Assembly: GCA_019914995.1 (NCBI GenBank)
Contig: CM034139.1
Location: 935,001 to 999,000 of the forward strand
Direction: 5' to 3'
DNA: 64,000 bases
Source of the DNA: Acanthochlamys bracteata
Lineage: Eukaryota > Streptophyta > Magnoliopsida > Pandanales > Velloziaceae
Part shown: in pieces, positions 11,710 through 25,201 of the stretch
How the letters are laid out: the number at the start of each line of letters is the position of its first letter
How positions within the stretch are numbered: position 1 is the stretch's first letter
Position numbers and translations under genes: made by a program
Notes under the pieces: model-generated
Seen by the model: only the letters and a program-made list of their open reading frames with translations
What the model was told of the DNA's origin: nothing
The model's database searches: none

Positions 11710-14700
11710 CTAGTCACTGCCCCTTGCCCTACCAACCATTTCGGCTTTCTTCACCTCCCCTGCTAAGGTAGGTCTGTATCTCTGGTCTTTCTTCACCTCA
11801 TTAGTCTTATTGGAATTTGCGGCTGGTGTATTTGCCTTTGAGGATGGCTGCTTTGCTGCCTTCACAGAAAGGTCCTGGATGCTGGCATGTCCATTGGAAG
11901 CTGTATACCTGTCCAGCCTAATTGGGCTAGGTAATTGACTAGAAGGGTGGGATCTGCTGGAAACCTTGGAAGATCCAGGGGAAGTTTCTTTATGCGAAGT
12001 CATATTAACAAGACTTTCAACATTGCTCTGCGGTCTTCGTGATTTTATCTGTGATACAACTGTCTGCATTGGATTGGAAAATGCATTAAACATTCATCAA
12101 ATTTTTTGACTAAAAAATGAAATAGCTGTTAGGAGTTGTATTCATTTTAGCCAAAGACATTAGAACTTTATAATATGAAGACCAATATATGTGGATGAAA
12201 TTAAAAAAGAGTAATCTCATGAAAAGATTATTTAATTGATTGTAGTACTAGAGATTTAGATAAATGTTCTATATGTAGAATCATACTCCAGTAGCTTTTT
12301 CCGGTAAAAAAATTTGTGTCCAACGTGAGTGTCTGTATTAGAGTTTAAACCTACAGAATTACAGTTTACATAGAAACATATAACATTTACAGTTCACTAT
12401 ATTTGCAGGATATAGCTCTAACAGCCAGAGCCCAGAGGAATGTTAAGCCAGGCATTAAGGTTTCGACTTACTCTAGCCCAGTGATCTCAATATCCTTATC
12501 AATTAAAGAAAAAACAACTGTTAATGATACTCTTCAAGGTGTTGTGGTTCCTGAATGCCTAAACTGGTTACGACATGCTACAGTCCGGACATTCAGATGT
12601 CTCTTCAGTTTTGCAGATAGACATACTAGATGCTAAAAGTAAAAAGGAGAACTCTGTAAAGCAAGTCCCTCGAGAATCAAAAAGAATGTTTAGAAGTGTC
12701 AGCTTCATGAACTTCATATAGAGTACAAGCATAAAAAAAGAAGACGGTAATGTAGTAAGCTCATTGGACGAAAGGACTTAAAGATGTACTTATCAAGCAT
12801 ATACAAGATCTTTAGTGCAACTTGAAACAGACATGATGACAAGTAACGGATGTGCATGCAAGATGCATGCTATTATGAACAGGTATGATAATGAAAAATG
12901 GTTATATATACATTATTCCAAGAAAAGGTGTAATCATGTGATTCCTTATTTTTAGGAATGCATGTGATTCCTTAAATAACTATGTTAATTTTGTCAGACC
13001 TAAGTCACTTGTATATGTACATGGCTTAATATTGAGTTTGCATCAATATCCGGAAGAATATAAGAAGTTTTACCTCCTTTTTCTTTTCAGGAGTTGTCAG
13101 ACCGCTACTAGCAATACTTGGTTTTGTGTCTAATTCAGAAGAGCTGGCACCTTTTGCAGGCCTGAAAAAGGTGATTATTGATAACTAAAACATGTAGAAG
13201 CAGAAAAGAGCAATTCTAATAGCTGAGCCTGCTAAAAGAATGATGGCAACATCAACATACTTCTTTGTAAGTGCTGTCAGACTAACAGTATCTTTTGTTG
13301 GCCTTAGATCTTTTCCATTGGATGGCCTACATTTAATTAATACAAGGAATTTTAGTGAGTACTAAGACATTAATGCAATTTACTATGCAATGCATGAAGT
13401 AACTTGCACCTTCGCATCTCTTCTTTCAAATTAGCCCTTAGCTTTTCTGTATCCTGCAAGGTGTTAGAGAGGAGAGCAAATAATATTAAAAAACCAATAT
13501 AAAAACAAGTTTCACAATTTACAAAATTATGCCCATTTTTTTCTCAAGTCAATTAATCAGCTTGTTGACAACGAAATTTCATGTAGAATTCTAAACAAAC
13601 TTCTGGTGAAGAACTAAAGAGAAAACTCAGAAGTTACAATTAAAAAAAGGCTTTTCCTACAGAGTAAGACTAAGTTCGTGTATGTCACTCTTACCTCAGA
13701 TTTCAAATTTCTTGATTTATAATACATGGATAGAGGAAACCTAAATAATGATATATTGTCTATCTTTCCAGGCAACATTGCGTTCTCTGTCCTTCTGAAT
13801 GTTTTGGGGGATGTCGTATTGGAAGTAACAGTCTCTTTGTTGTATAAGCTTCGTGAAACTATAGGAACAGCAGGTTTTCCTTTTGAATAATTATGTTCAA
13901 CTGTTGCTTTCACCTGAAAATACCAAAATGAGGAATCAAAAACTATGATTCAGCATCCAAAGGTTAGAATAACACTTCCATGATAAAATCAGTCTGTTCC
14001 TCAACAGCTAGGACAAATAGCCATGATAGTAACTTTATTATTGAATTCGGCTTCTATATACAAACTACCTAAGACATTTTGTTTAACAGTTTAAATAGTA
14101 GCTTTGCATGGTAACTCTAAGAAGTTACGGAAAGAAATTGGATATGGCAGTGCCATTATATCTCAATTTTAGAAATTGAATCTAAAGCATAAGCAGACAC
14201 AGAATAAGCAGCCATGAAAGTTCCATTGTTGCAGTTACCCAATGATCTATACAGTAACTAGTAAATCTCTAAAGGATCTTTTATCATTTAAAAGTAAGAA
14301 GCTGCATTCTGTCACGGGAATGCCTAAAGTCCCAGTCTGACACTTCGAAATTGTAAGCGTGAGAACCCTATCTAACTTCTGCTCAAAAAGCAAATTTGTT
14401 TATGTTTTAGTACACATTTGAAAGAGAGCCAACACTAAAAACATGATTTACATTTCCATTGGGCATGGTAGAACGATGGAATCCCCTTTCTGGTTATGTT
14501 CGCTTATATAAATATCGGGCCACTTCTGCAGATCCATTGGTTGGTAACCTTTTCACAGGCAAAGTCAACTAGTTATCTAATTTGCCTAATCATACAGCCA
14601 CTGGTTCATCAATCCAACAATCTGGCACGTGCTAATAGCACATAAAAATGTTCAACTCTACTTTAAAATTTAAATATATTGCTCTTCTATGACTCCAAAC

Positions 14701-16902
14701 ATTTCCAATTTACTAGAAATAGCCTTACATTTCTTAGGGCGACTTGCTCAAAAAAAGAAGTGCCATGTTGATTTCCGTTCCATTGAAAGGGCACCTATTT
14801 CTTTCTATGAATAAACAAACAAACAAAAAGATATGATACACTATCACACATTGATCCTTAGCTACAAGTTACTAACGAAGTACCTAAAAGGATAGCAGTA
14901 AAAGAGGGAAGAACAACACTTCAAGAAATGGCTGTCAGATAGGATGCCTAGCAAGATCAGTTTGGAAATTACATGTTACCAATAGACATCAGAAATGACT
15001 GGGTAAGAGACGAAGAGGAAAACTAAAACGATTTACCACAAGATTTGCCTTTTGAGTTTTCTTCTGGCTAGGTGCACTATCCTTCCCACCCATTGGACTT
15101 TTGAGGGAACAACTCCTTTTTCCAAGAATTTTTTCCAGGGTATGATTTTTTATTTTTGAGCTCTGTTCAATACTAATTTCCGAGAGCTTCTCCTTCAGTA
15201 TTAAAGTTTCTCCAGTTGAAAATTGGTGTTCGTCATGGTCAGCCAGGTTGCAGCTTGAAAGTGCACCAGCAAATACTTCCTGATGTTGTTTAACTTCAGC
15301 TTTACATTCATGTCCATCCAAAGAAGTCGGTATTTGACAACAGCCACCATATTTTTCATCTTCCATCGGCGGTCCATTCACAACCAGTTTCTGCCCAGGC
15401 AAAGTGAAATCCTTTTCTTCAGTATTAGGATGACTCAAATAACCTGTTGACTCAGTTTTTGTTTCTCTACTTCCAGCTTCTTGGCATCCAGGACTGCTAT
15501 GATGGTCAGAGGAAGACCGGCGTAGAAGAGCACGCTTCTTAAACTCTGCTTCAAAATAAGCTTTTGTTTGAGTAACCAATCCAGGTGTGGAGTATCTTTC
15601 AACATCATCAAGGTAACGGTTGTAACCAAATGAAGACCTCCTCTGCCATGAGAGTAACTCGGATTCAAATCGGCCAAATGATACCGAACCGGAAGTTAAG
15701 CAATCAGCCTGTCAATTACCAGAATTGAGGTAAACAGGATCTAAATGTCAATAACATTAAATAATCAATTTCCAAGATTATCCTCCAAGATACATGAGAA
15801 AACACAGGTAACCAATATCAGCAGATTTGCATGTTGACCCTCAATTTTTTTGATGATGTCAGTAGAGCCATTCTCATGTGAGCTTATGTTAAGATTCAAT
15901 ATTCTTCAACAGAATCATGTTTCATATGTTTGGTAAATAGAAAGCTCTAAAATTATTATTTCCAGCAACCCAGCGTAAACAACCTTATCCTCCTAAGTTT
16001 CCATGTTATTCTCCAGAACTATTTTAACCATATCACGAAACAAAATCTGTAAGTTAAGATCTCAAAAGTTTCTGCAGACATAAAAGGTCAGATTCAAACC
16101 CATAGCTCAACCATCATCAATCTCATAACTGAATGGTAAGAACTTTTACTCCCAAAAGAACTGCTGCACTTTGCGGCTGCCGACAAGTGACATTAAGACA
16201 CCGCTATTAGGTTAAATCTATCACAAAGGGCCATCAGATCATCAAATCATAAGTCACATATAAGCAATTCAAATTTCTAAACTCTGTAGTAAAATCATCT
16301 TATCTATGGTATTCACGATGCTAATGCACGTATAAAAACATAAAATAGCTGATAGAGCTTTTGTGTTTCATCTCTCAACTATGCTAGATAGTCTGTTTAC
16401 AAAAAAATATCAATAAGAATCATTCATATACAAACTAACTAAGCATGATTTGTGAGGCAATAGTCAAGCTAATGTAAGTAAGCCTATATGTTTTCACCTA
16501 TGTATTTCCTCTTTTTTTACTAAATTCAGATCTCATGCTGCCCAATTGACACACACAACATCACCTTGACACCATAGAACTCAATACAAGAAGTCACCAG
16601 AAAGGTCCACAAACAATCAAGGTAAACAAATTAAGTGTGAAGCAGATTATGAAACAATATGGTTGCCACTATGCAAAGACGCAAAAAGTAGTTGAGATGT
16701 TATCACATATGTTGACCAAGTGACAATACTGCAGGATTGACATATCAACGGCCTATTCTGACTACATGAATTCTATCTCAAATCAGCAACTAAATGAAAT
16801 GTAACGACGGCCTATTGTGTTTCAATTTCAAGGAAATCCATTGCATTTGTGACGCACCAAGTTCAACTGGCATTCAACTTCCCCAGCTGCCATATTTAGC
16901 AT
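11710..16902 (-). CDS. WVD2-like microtubule-associated protein (TPX2-related family)
   Basis: Seven coding exons on the minus strand join in consistent phase: 16858-16902, 15037-15708, 13695-13913, 13410-13453, 13261-13326, 13074-13161 and 11710-12063, giving 495 residues. All junctions are GT-AG. Residues 22-75 contain GSVSFGRF...LSWQRRSSFGYNRYLDDVERYSTPG...KAYFEAEFKK, the N-terminal signature of WVD2-like 7/TPX2-family plant proteins. Family knowledge: members bind and bundle cortical microtubules and influence cell expansion. The rest is Ser-, Lys- and Thr-rich, hydrophilic and probably disordered, ending KKAEMVGRARGSD. I do not see the C-terminal TPX2 motif (a K/E-rich helix with FKA.P.P) found in many relatives, so this is a divergent or domain-less member. 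The start MLNMAAGEV is the first ATG in the exon; a second at 16893 is possible. Microtubule function is inferred from the family. Confidence 0.82.
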
Positions 16903-17580
16903 ACCAGAATAAAACTCATCAAAAGCACCTGAAATCAGGAAAAAAACAGAAGAAGAAAAAGTGTAAGCACAAAATTTCAGAAACAAGAACGTCAAGAGCC
17001 CGTTAAGAAACAATTCAGCTTTCGGATTTTGGGGGGGTTTGTTCAAAAATTTTGAAATCTATTTGTGCATAAGATACCGCAATATGTATATAAACAATAT
17101 TGAAGTTGAAGACCAAATGCTGAAAACAGAAGTGTTCCAGAGCACCTACACAACAACACTGCACAGACTCAAATGAAAAACTCACACAAAAAACTATCAT
17201 ATACAAGAAACAGCACAACAAAAATTAAGAAAGAAAAGAAAAAAATTGCACACCGCCAAAACTCTTCGTTCAAATTTTCCAACTGAAAATTCCGTGAAAC
17301 TAACATCTACATCCGAAACCACTGAACGCAACAGCTTCAATCGATCCAAATTTTAACTCCAAATAAAAAAAACAAAGAAACATTTATTAAGGAAAATAAA
17401 AGTCGAGAAGAGCTCCGCGAGCTTACCAGATCCTTAGTACTGCATTGTTTGTTCGAGCTCCTTTCAGTTTACTGAACTCCAACACCAGATCTCTCACAGA
17501 AGTGAAGAACAACAAAAAGCAGAGAACACAGAGAGAGAGAGAGAGAGAGAGAGTTGCAAGCAACGAGCGAGCGCCGGTTT
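16903..17580 (-). promoter_or_regulatory. 5' leader with intron and GA tract of the WVD2-like gene
   Basis: A non-coding leader exon runs from about 17580 to 17427 and ends at a donor (GATCTG|GTAAGC). It is joined across a 498-base intron to an acceptor at 16929-16930 (GATTTCAG|GTGC), followed by 26 leader bases before the ATG at 16902. A (GA)n tract lies at 17530-17553 within the leader or core promoter, a common feature of plant 5' leaders. The transcription start is not determined. Confidence 0.65.
17530..17553. repeat. (GA)n microsatellite
   Basis: Twelve GA units in the leader or promoter of the WVD2-like gene. Confidence 0.95.
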
Positions 17581-17599
17581 CTAACAAGACGAATAGAAA

Positions 17600-20391
17600 T
17601 TGACATTAAAAATTAAATATAATAATATTCATATATGCAAATAGTTAATTTTTTAATTAACTACTTAATTAATGGAAAATTGGTCGCATTCACTTCTCTG
17701 CTGTCTGTCTAATGTAGCGGTGGCTGTAGAATTAACGAGTTCTAATTTTGTAATTATTATAAAATATTTTTTATAAACTAAAAGTTGAATAGGAGATAAA
17801 AATAGAGTTCGAGAAACAGTACGAAAGAGCTCTTTAAAATCAGAGGCACCTATTTGGAATAGAAAACCAAGAGCTAGAGACACGTTTTGGGCATTTTTTA
17901 AATATAAATAATTAAATTTTACGAAATTAAATTTTTTAAAAATTAAATTTCATAAAAATAAAATTAAAGTAATATTTGATATAAGTGAGTTAAATTTTGA
18001 TAAAATAAAATTTAGTTTGAAAATAAAAATAATAAAATTTAAAGTGATAACTGTAATATGTAAAATATTTAAATTTAGAATTTGGAAAGAGAAATTAAAT
18101 CAATGTATTTTGAAATAATGTATTTGCAATAAGGCTTTTGTTGCTGCCACAATTTGAAACGGTTATTTCTATTTTTATAAGTCATTTTTCTATTAAAAAA
18201 ATATTTTTATTTATTATTATTTATAGAAAATATAATATTTGTCAATTTATTTTTCCTTAAAAAACAAAATTTAACTCACTCTAAAAATACAATTTATAAT
18301 AAATTATTTTAGACCAAAAGAACACTCTTTTAGGACCAAGAAATCTTCCTAAAAGTTGTACTATCACCTACTCAAAATCTTTTTGGCTTCTCGAGTTTAT
18401 AACTTTATAGAAAACTATCATACATCAAAATTATTTTAGACATGAGCTTTGAAATTAATATATCCAACAAAGATAAATCAATATAATTAAAAAATACGAC
18501 ACAATATTTATAATCCAATTGCATCCAAATACGACACAATATCAAGTTTTGGGGATCACGAATTAAATAATTCCTAAAATTTAAAATTTCTCATGATTAT
18601 ATATAACAAAGTTCGTGTCCATTCCTCAAAAGAAAGAAAAAACCAAACACCAGATGGTAGCAGTTCCTATGATCATCTGATTCTAAGAACCTGCTCTAGA
18701 AAATTCGCACCAAGTTTTTTTCTTTGGTAGAGTACCTAGATACATCGCAGCTTATGCATATACCCAAAATGCTTATGAAAATTCCAGAACATTAAGATCC
18801 ACATCTTCTGCTATTTCTATGTGCTCGTCATCCACGCATGTTTACTGAATTGGAAAGAAAAGACCAGAGAAGCATGTTTAACTACGTGGTTGTTTAGCTA
18901 CATTTCAAAAATTTTTTTTTTTTTTTTTCAACTCATTTTCAAATTTTAATTTATTTTTAAATAATATGAATAAAAATTTTAAACTAAATTTTTTTGTCAA
19001 ATTTTTACTTTTCAAATTCAAAATTTTAAAACTAAAAATTTTACTTTTAAACTCATTTTTAATACAAATTAAATACAAAATTTTATTTTTATCAAACTCA
19101 TTTCAATTTTATAATTATTTTTTTAAAATTCACTTTTAAAAATAAATTTAATACCCAAGTACACATGCCATAAGCAGCAAAGGATCACCAATTTGTTAAG
19201 TGTACATGATGAGAGGCTTCTTCTCGCATGAATTGCAGTTTCTAGCAAGGCGTCTATGATGGACTTAGATTAGCTCTGCATTCAGTTTCTATTCCTTCAA
19301 TCTTTGTGCGTTTTGTTTTGTTTAAAATTATTTTTCTTAAAGAGTTTGGATCCACTAACTCCACCACGTTGACTCTTCTATATTGTCAAATTCCAAGCCA
19401 AGGTAAAGAAGGAGAGTTGAGAATAGGTTGGCAATTATCCATTAAATCTTATCAAATTTTTATGTATCATTTTTATCAAAGAAGAACAAAGGTTCGCTCA
19501 CGTGCGTCATATACATTTTGCGGTAAAGAATATCAAAAGTAGTGGATCAAGTAGTGTGCAAAGTACGCAAGTCCAGAAAAACGAAGAGGTAAAATCTGCT
19601 TTTATCAAAATCTTGCTGTGACGTAACTACTTGATCTTGAGGCTTGAACTCGTAAACAACGACCCAATCTTATCTATTTTGATGTCATAGATATTAAGAG
19701 TGTGTACTCTTTTCACCCTTCAAATTTCATTCCACTAAAAAAATCTCTTTCACCTCACTTGCAATCATAACACAATAAATTACTTTCAGCTTTCTTTATT
19801 TTATAAAACACATAAAAACTAAACCTAATTCTAATAGCACTATTTACAGTAATTTATTTTCCAGTAAAAAGAAACGCACACCGTCAATCGTAAGAAAGCA
19901 AACCCATCTCCTCCCAAAGTGAAGCAGTATAGGCATTTCAGTGACGCATTCAGATGAAATAAACTACCAACAGCAAATAAGTCTCACCAAAAGAGTGCAA
20001 CACTAAATAGGAGCATTGTTATAAAGGGAATCCAACAAAAGCTGAACTTGGGTAAGAGAAAAACATAACCATCTCTACGTGAATCATATTTATATCAGAC
20101 GTTTTTCAAGAGTAATTGACCAAAAATATATACAAAGAGAAAATATCACAGGAATGGTAGAACTAGTCATTTGTTGTTGTATATAGTATTGTATGAAACT
20201 ACACGCACCAGATACAGGCTCAACACATACAAGACTACCAACACTTTCACCAGTCACCTGTTACCGTAGTGGCCTGGACTGGCACAACGCTACTTATTCC
20301 TGTTATAGAAAAAACTTTGTTTCCCAGACTCTATTTAAAGTAAGTAAAAGAAAATAACGAGAGACATGGAACTCCATTTTCTGACCTATTG
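17600..20391. other. Gene-free stretch between WVD2-like and ARM genes
   Basis: No gene is seen. The part 17890-18330 is AT-rich with repeated 'aaattaaattt' words. The part 18890-19160 ('gttgtttagctac...aatacccaag') is rich in 'aactcattttcaaattttaa' phrases and resembles a decayed small element also seen near 28380 and 56280. The part 19860-20391 is probably the 3' untranslated region of the ARM gene. Confidence 0.5.
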
Positions 20392-23300
20392 TTATTTCGA
20401 AGGCACTTCTGAAGGACAATTAGTGATAGGAAGATCTGCAGGAGTGCAGACTACTGCCCTTTGCTGCAAATGCCTAAGGCTCTGCTCCATGCTAACTTGC
20501 ACCATCTCCGCCAGCATTTTCCTAGCCTTTTCCGCACGCTCGTCACCGTCTATACGAGATACAATGTTGCTGACAATGTTTTCAAGGGTATCTGGCTGCA
20601 GCTCTGGCCTAGGGTAGGGGGAATTTCTCAGCAGCTGCAAAAGCTTACGTGCTTTGGACTGAGACTTTGGTGCTCCATGCACGGTGAGCTCAAGAAGGCC
20701 AGGTATGACACCTTCATTCAAGATAACTTCTCTATATTTACATCGATCGTTCTCACACATTGTTAGTAGGGTGCTCACTGCATGTTCTTTGCTTTGGAGA
20801 GAACCTTCCTCAAGTACCTCAACTACAGCAAGAACCCCTCCTTGTTCAGCTGTCAAAGCCGTTCTCCCTTCATCAAAGGTTACTAATGATCCTAATAATG
20901 CACAACATTTGTCTGCTGTCCTGGAGGATTTCTTGCAGCTCTTCAGCATGTTAACAAGAGGAGGAATTGGATGGAAAGACATGATAGTTTTGAGGTTATC
21001 CGGGATAGTTGAAAGGTTATAGAGAGCCATGATTGCATCAGTCTTTGCTTGTGGATTCCCGTAACTAAGTATATCGACAAGAAGAGGGATTGCACCTGCT
21101 GCACTAATGATTGGCTTGTTACTGGATGAAGCAGTGAGAGTGAGAACAGCGGCTGTGGCATACTCCTGCAAAGTTGAATCTGAATACTGCAAGAAAGAGA
21201 GGAGTGGGTCAAGTCCGCCAGCTTCGACGATCCTCGTCTTGTTCCTGATCAACATAGAAGAAGAAAGTATCACAATGATTGGCCTACGTATAACGCACTA
21301 GCAAGACGGTACACATTTGCTACATCTAAAAATCACTAAAGCTATACAGCTGAAGAATAAATATCACAAATGACAAAAACACAGATAAGAGAGGCCAAAA
21401 ACAAAGGTTTCTCTGTGAGCTGCTGACTTTTGTTGAATGTTTCTTTGTTTTTTCAACAGCTTTATCAAACAAGCTCCTTCTAACCTAGACAGGGTGATAA
21501 TTGACCAGTATTATGCATGAAAATTTACTTTTCCAATGTCACGTAACTCCAGGTGCTAATGTCTACATACAGATACTTCATTGGTTGCATAATCTTTAAC
21601 AAACCATACGTGCAACTCCTAAAATCATAATCCTGCCACCAATCATATTCAAGTTCAATTAAAAGGGATGTAGTCGAGATTCTTCCACCAAGATCAACCT
21701 TGTCAACTTTTAGATTGAACAACATGCTTGCTTTTCAAGAGGATTTAGTTACGCAACATAAGAAAACAACAGTCACAGGTAGATATAATGATATAGGTGA
21801 CATAAAATTGTACGCTTTATGTGTGACTCACGAGTTCCAGTTAACCTAGACTGCAAATGATAACAGAGTCTGCCGTTATGGGTCACATTATATATGCAAA
21901 TGATACTAGAGTCTGCCATTATGGGTCACATTATATATTTGGAAACACCAAAAGTAAAATATTAATAAAAAAAATGAACCAGAAAAAGGCAGCAACTTAA
22001 AAGCTGATTGTATTAATTGGCTTTATTAACTTGACTTGTACTACTTTGAAATAAGCTTAATTAGGAAGCCAGCCTTCGAGAAAATTTTTCTCAAAAATGG
22101 AGTAAGCATTAAAATCAGTATATGGAATAGTCATCTTAAGTTCCTGTATTGAAAGCCCACGTGGATTAATTTTATGGGTTAATGAAAATTAAATATCACT
22201 CGTCTTTTTCCATCCATGATAAGAACCAGAAAGGAAGATGCAACAGAGACAGCTTGGCAAAGCGGCAAACCCATTCATGTGTCAAGGATAGTAGGAGTAA
22301 AATTAGCTTGATTGAATTCAATATAACTCTCATTCAAGTTGTTCGGGAATTGACAAAGACGGTGCGACATGAAATTATTGTCACCACTGAGGCACTAACA
22401 ATAGATTTAGATAAAACTTCTGATGAACTACTGATCAAAAATGACTGGTTGGTTATAGGTTCTGATCGAATTGTGTTCCCATGTAGCCAAATGCTAAAGA
22501 AAGAATGATGGGTAGAGACTTTGTCTTCCATTATAATATTTTCAGAGTTGTATTCAGGACATGGAGAGAGGGTGTGAAAAACAAAACTTCCTTGTAACAT
22601 AAAAAATTACAAGTTGGCTGAAATTAAGGAAGCCGTGGACCTACCACAAATTAAATCCAATAAGATATTGCCACCACATCTGACCTGATTAGGCATTGGC
22701 AGTTATCAGATTATCATGGGAGGGGTTTAACACATTAAATTGGTTAAAACATTACCTTTTAAAGAATGCACCACAGTACCCATTAAATTCAGATGTCATC
22801 AAGATTGACTGCACTGCATCCGTTGGTTTAGCCAACATTCTTGTATAAGTTGGCATAAATCTGGTTTCTGTCTAGTGAAGGAAGAGTTCAATTATAGCTA
22901 GAAACTCAGATTGGAAGAAGATCATGCAGCACAATTATTATGAGAATGAGAGACTAAATTATAAGAAAATTAGGAGATTTGATTAGAAGTCTCCTTTGAG
23001 CTGGTAATAAATATAGTTTGCACCTTTCAACTAATCAGGAACAAATATTTGTTTTTCCTTTTTCTTTTATAGAACAAGTAGATGTAGACTCTCTCATGAA
23101 TTAGGGTGTGATAGACAATAATCAAACATGGAAACTCTTTTTTATAAATAACAGTCAACATAAGATGTACGTTTATCAAATTTCCTTCATTTTATATATC
23201 GTTGAACCACATCTATTTAAACAATAAGTATGAAATAGTCCTGTTAACAACGCCCCAAGCCACTTTCCAACATTCGATTGTTTTGTTTTGATGCAAAACT

Positions 23301-25106
23301 GGCAGAATTTAATAGTGCAAGCACGACACCTTTTGAATATACAGTCTAGATTATCTGCAGTACATTTTGTTTATCAAAATTGATGATTGATTCCCAAAGA
23401 CGAGGCCATCAATATTTGGTACAAATAAATAGGTTGTAGATCTTAAACTTTCCAGTAATCTCTAAGATGGTCGTCGAAGAAAAACTAAAGTTAGACAAGT
23501 AGCGTCAGACTTTTTGTATATTAGGACTTGCTGATATATAGAGATAGAGAGGAGGACATAGTTCTTATAATCTCTAGCTCTACACCAATATCATATGTTT
23601 CAAGATAGCATCGACTTAGTAATCTGGACTGTAAACCAGCATTAAAGTATAAGAACATAATCAGTTGAACAATTCAATACCACACCATGAGGTCGTTTGG
23701 GGTTGCTTAAAATAAGGTGCTTTTTTAAAAGGAGCTTATTTTGGGGCTTTTTGGAAAAAGAGCTAGTCTTTTATTAGCTTAAAAAAAATAAAACTATACA
23801 TATAATAATTTAATAATATCCAATTGATCTATGCGGACTAAAATTTTAAAAAAAAAATTGTAGAGCCCAAATTTGCCGGGGTCCACCGAGGGAGTGCGTT
23901 TGGAAGAAGCACCAAACACACACTCCCAACCGTACCCATACTAACTCTTTTAGTTACTTATTATGTTAACTAAGCACGCAAGCATAGAGAACAAAACATT
24001 ATTAATTAGCATGCACAACGAAAAACACACAAAGGAGCAAGGACAGATTAATTGAATTATTGTAAAGCTAACAATTAATTAGACTATAGCCTCGTAGTCC
24101 CATGTTGAAGGCGAAACAAATTACCTAAACCTGAATGGTCCAGAAACAAATTCCATAAACAACAGACTTACATTTTAACTGACCGCATCATGTATTGTGC
24201 AGGAAACAAAGTAGCTCAATAGACAGTAGTATAATAACTGAACCAAGCTGGCTTTTAGACTAATCATATAGATAGACATAAAAGAAAATAATACTATATC
24301 AACGTACTTAAATCAGGCTAAGCAGAAAAACCTACAAACAAACTCAAGAAATAATAATAATAATAATAATAATAATGATCAGCCGCTCAAAACTTGCAAT
24401 TTAGACAAAAACTATCAACTAAAACACCCAAAGAGGTTACGGAAAATTGACAGATCCAATACTTCCTGAAGTAAAATATTAAACAACAGCTAAATCAACA
24501 CCAGGATCTCTTCTGATTAATCCTTTTTGGATATTGAATTTATTAACCAGAAAACACATAAACCAAACTGCTATATAAAGAGACTCGATAAAAGCGATGA
24601 TCAATTTGATCCAATTTTCTTCGTAACGATACCTGACCAACGCAGTAAACCAACTGCATCAATCAAGCAAATTTTCAAGACGATAAATCAACATGAATCC
24701 ATAAATCGAAAGGTTCAAACAAGATAACAAAACAAAAAATTTGCAAAATCTCAGGAATCTAGTTCCACATCTACTATGTAGAAATTCGTAGACCGAACCT
24801 GTCATCTTTCACAGCGAGGTTGAGCAGCGCAAGGATCGCCGACTCAACACCACCACAACGACTTCCTTCGCCGGAACGCAGCATAGAAACAAGCGGCTCG
24901 ATCGCAGAGGAAAGCATCCGTCGATGCCGAGCCGATGTCTTCGTCAGCCGCCGGATCTCTTTCGCCGCTTCGATCCTTCTCTCTAACTCACCAGACTTAA
25001 CCCTCTGTATTAGCTCCCTCACAGCCGCTGCAGACCTTCCTTCCCCGCAATCTTCCACGACTCCTCCACCACCGCCGCCGTTGCCGCTCTCGAGCGAGCT
25101 CTCCAT
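20392..25106 (-). CDS. ARM-repeat protein, U-box protein 4-like without U-box
   Basis: Two coding exons, 24799-25106 and 20392-21244, are joined across a 3554-base GT-AG intron (GACAG|GTTCGG, GATCAG|GAACAA) in ...LAVKDD-R-NKTRIVEAGGLD..., giving 386 residues. Tandem armadillo repeats run from about residue 28 to 350, with repeated phrases such as AVEPLV-like AIEPLVSMLRS, LDPLLSFLQ, AIPLLVDILS, GGVLAVVEVLEEGS and GVIPGLLELTVHG. The C-terminal MLAEMVQVSMEQSLRHLQQRA is shared with the Arabidopsis At3g01400/At5g58680 group. These are often annotated 'U-box domain-containing protein 4', but no Cys/Pro-rich U-box is present, so ligase activity should not be assumed; the fold suggests a protein-binding scaffold. 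An in-frame ATG lies upstream at 25178, but the start at 25106 (MESSLESGN) follows the CT/GA-rich leader and a TATA box and fits the family. Confidence 0.9.
21853..21938. repeat. 43-bp tandem duplication in ARM gene intron
   Basis: Two head-to-tail 43-base units (21853-21895 and 21896-21938) starting gcaaatgata and ending cacattatatat differ at about three positions. They lie in the large intron of the ARM gene. Confidence 0.95.
24350..24376. repeat. (ATA)n microsatellite
   Basis: About nine ATA units inside the ARM gene intron. Confidence 0.95.
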
Positions 25107-25201
25107 CTTCTTCTTCTTCTTCTCTCTCTCTCTCTCTCTCTCAAACCAAAAAAAAAACGAAGAGAGAGAATAGAGCAAGGAGAGGAAGGGCTTATTTATA
25201 G
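25107..25201 (-). promoter_or_regulatory. TATA box and GA-rich leader of the ARM gene
   Basis: Read on the minus strand, CTATAAATAAG at 25201-25191 is a near-ideal TATA box about 85-95 bases before the ATG. Between them lies a purine leader with (GA)n and (GAA)n tracts (25110-25142). A start near 25165 is expected from the usual TATA spacing, giving a leader of about 60 bases. Confidence 0.75.

Noticed and set aside
12403-12636. 77-codon plus-strand frame
   Set aside because: Falls in an intron of the WVD2-like gene, with no family match.
20366-21301. Several plus-strand open frames
   Set aside because: They are shadows of the long ARM-repeat exon on the minus strand.
22182-22508. 108-codon plus-strand frame inside the ARM gene intron
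   Set aside because: No recognisable domain or gene context; the minus strand also reads open, and composition is that of the intron.
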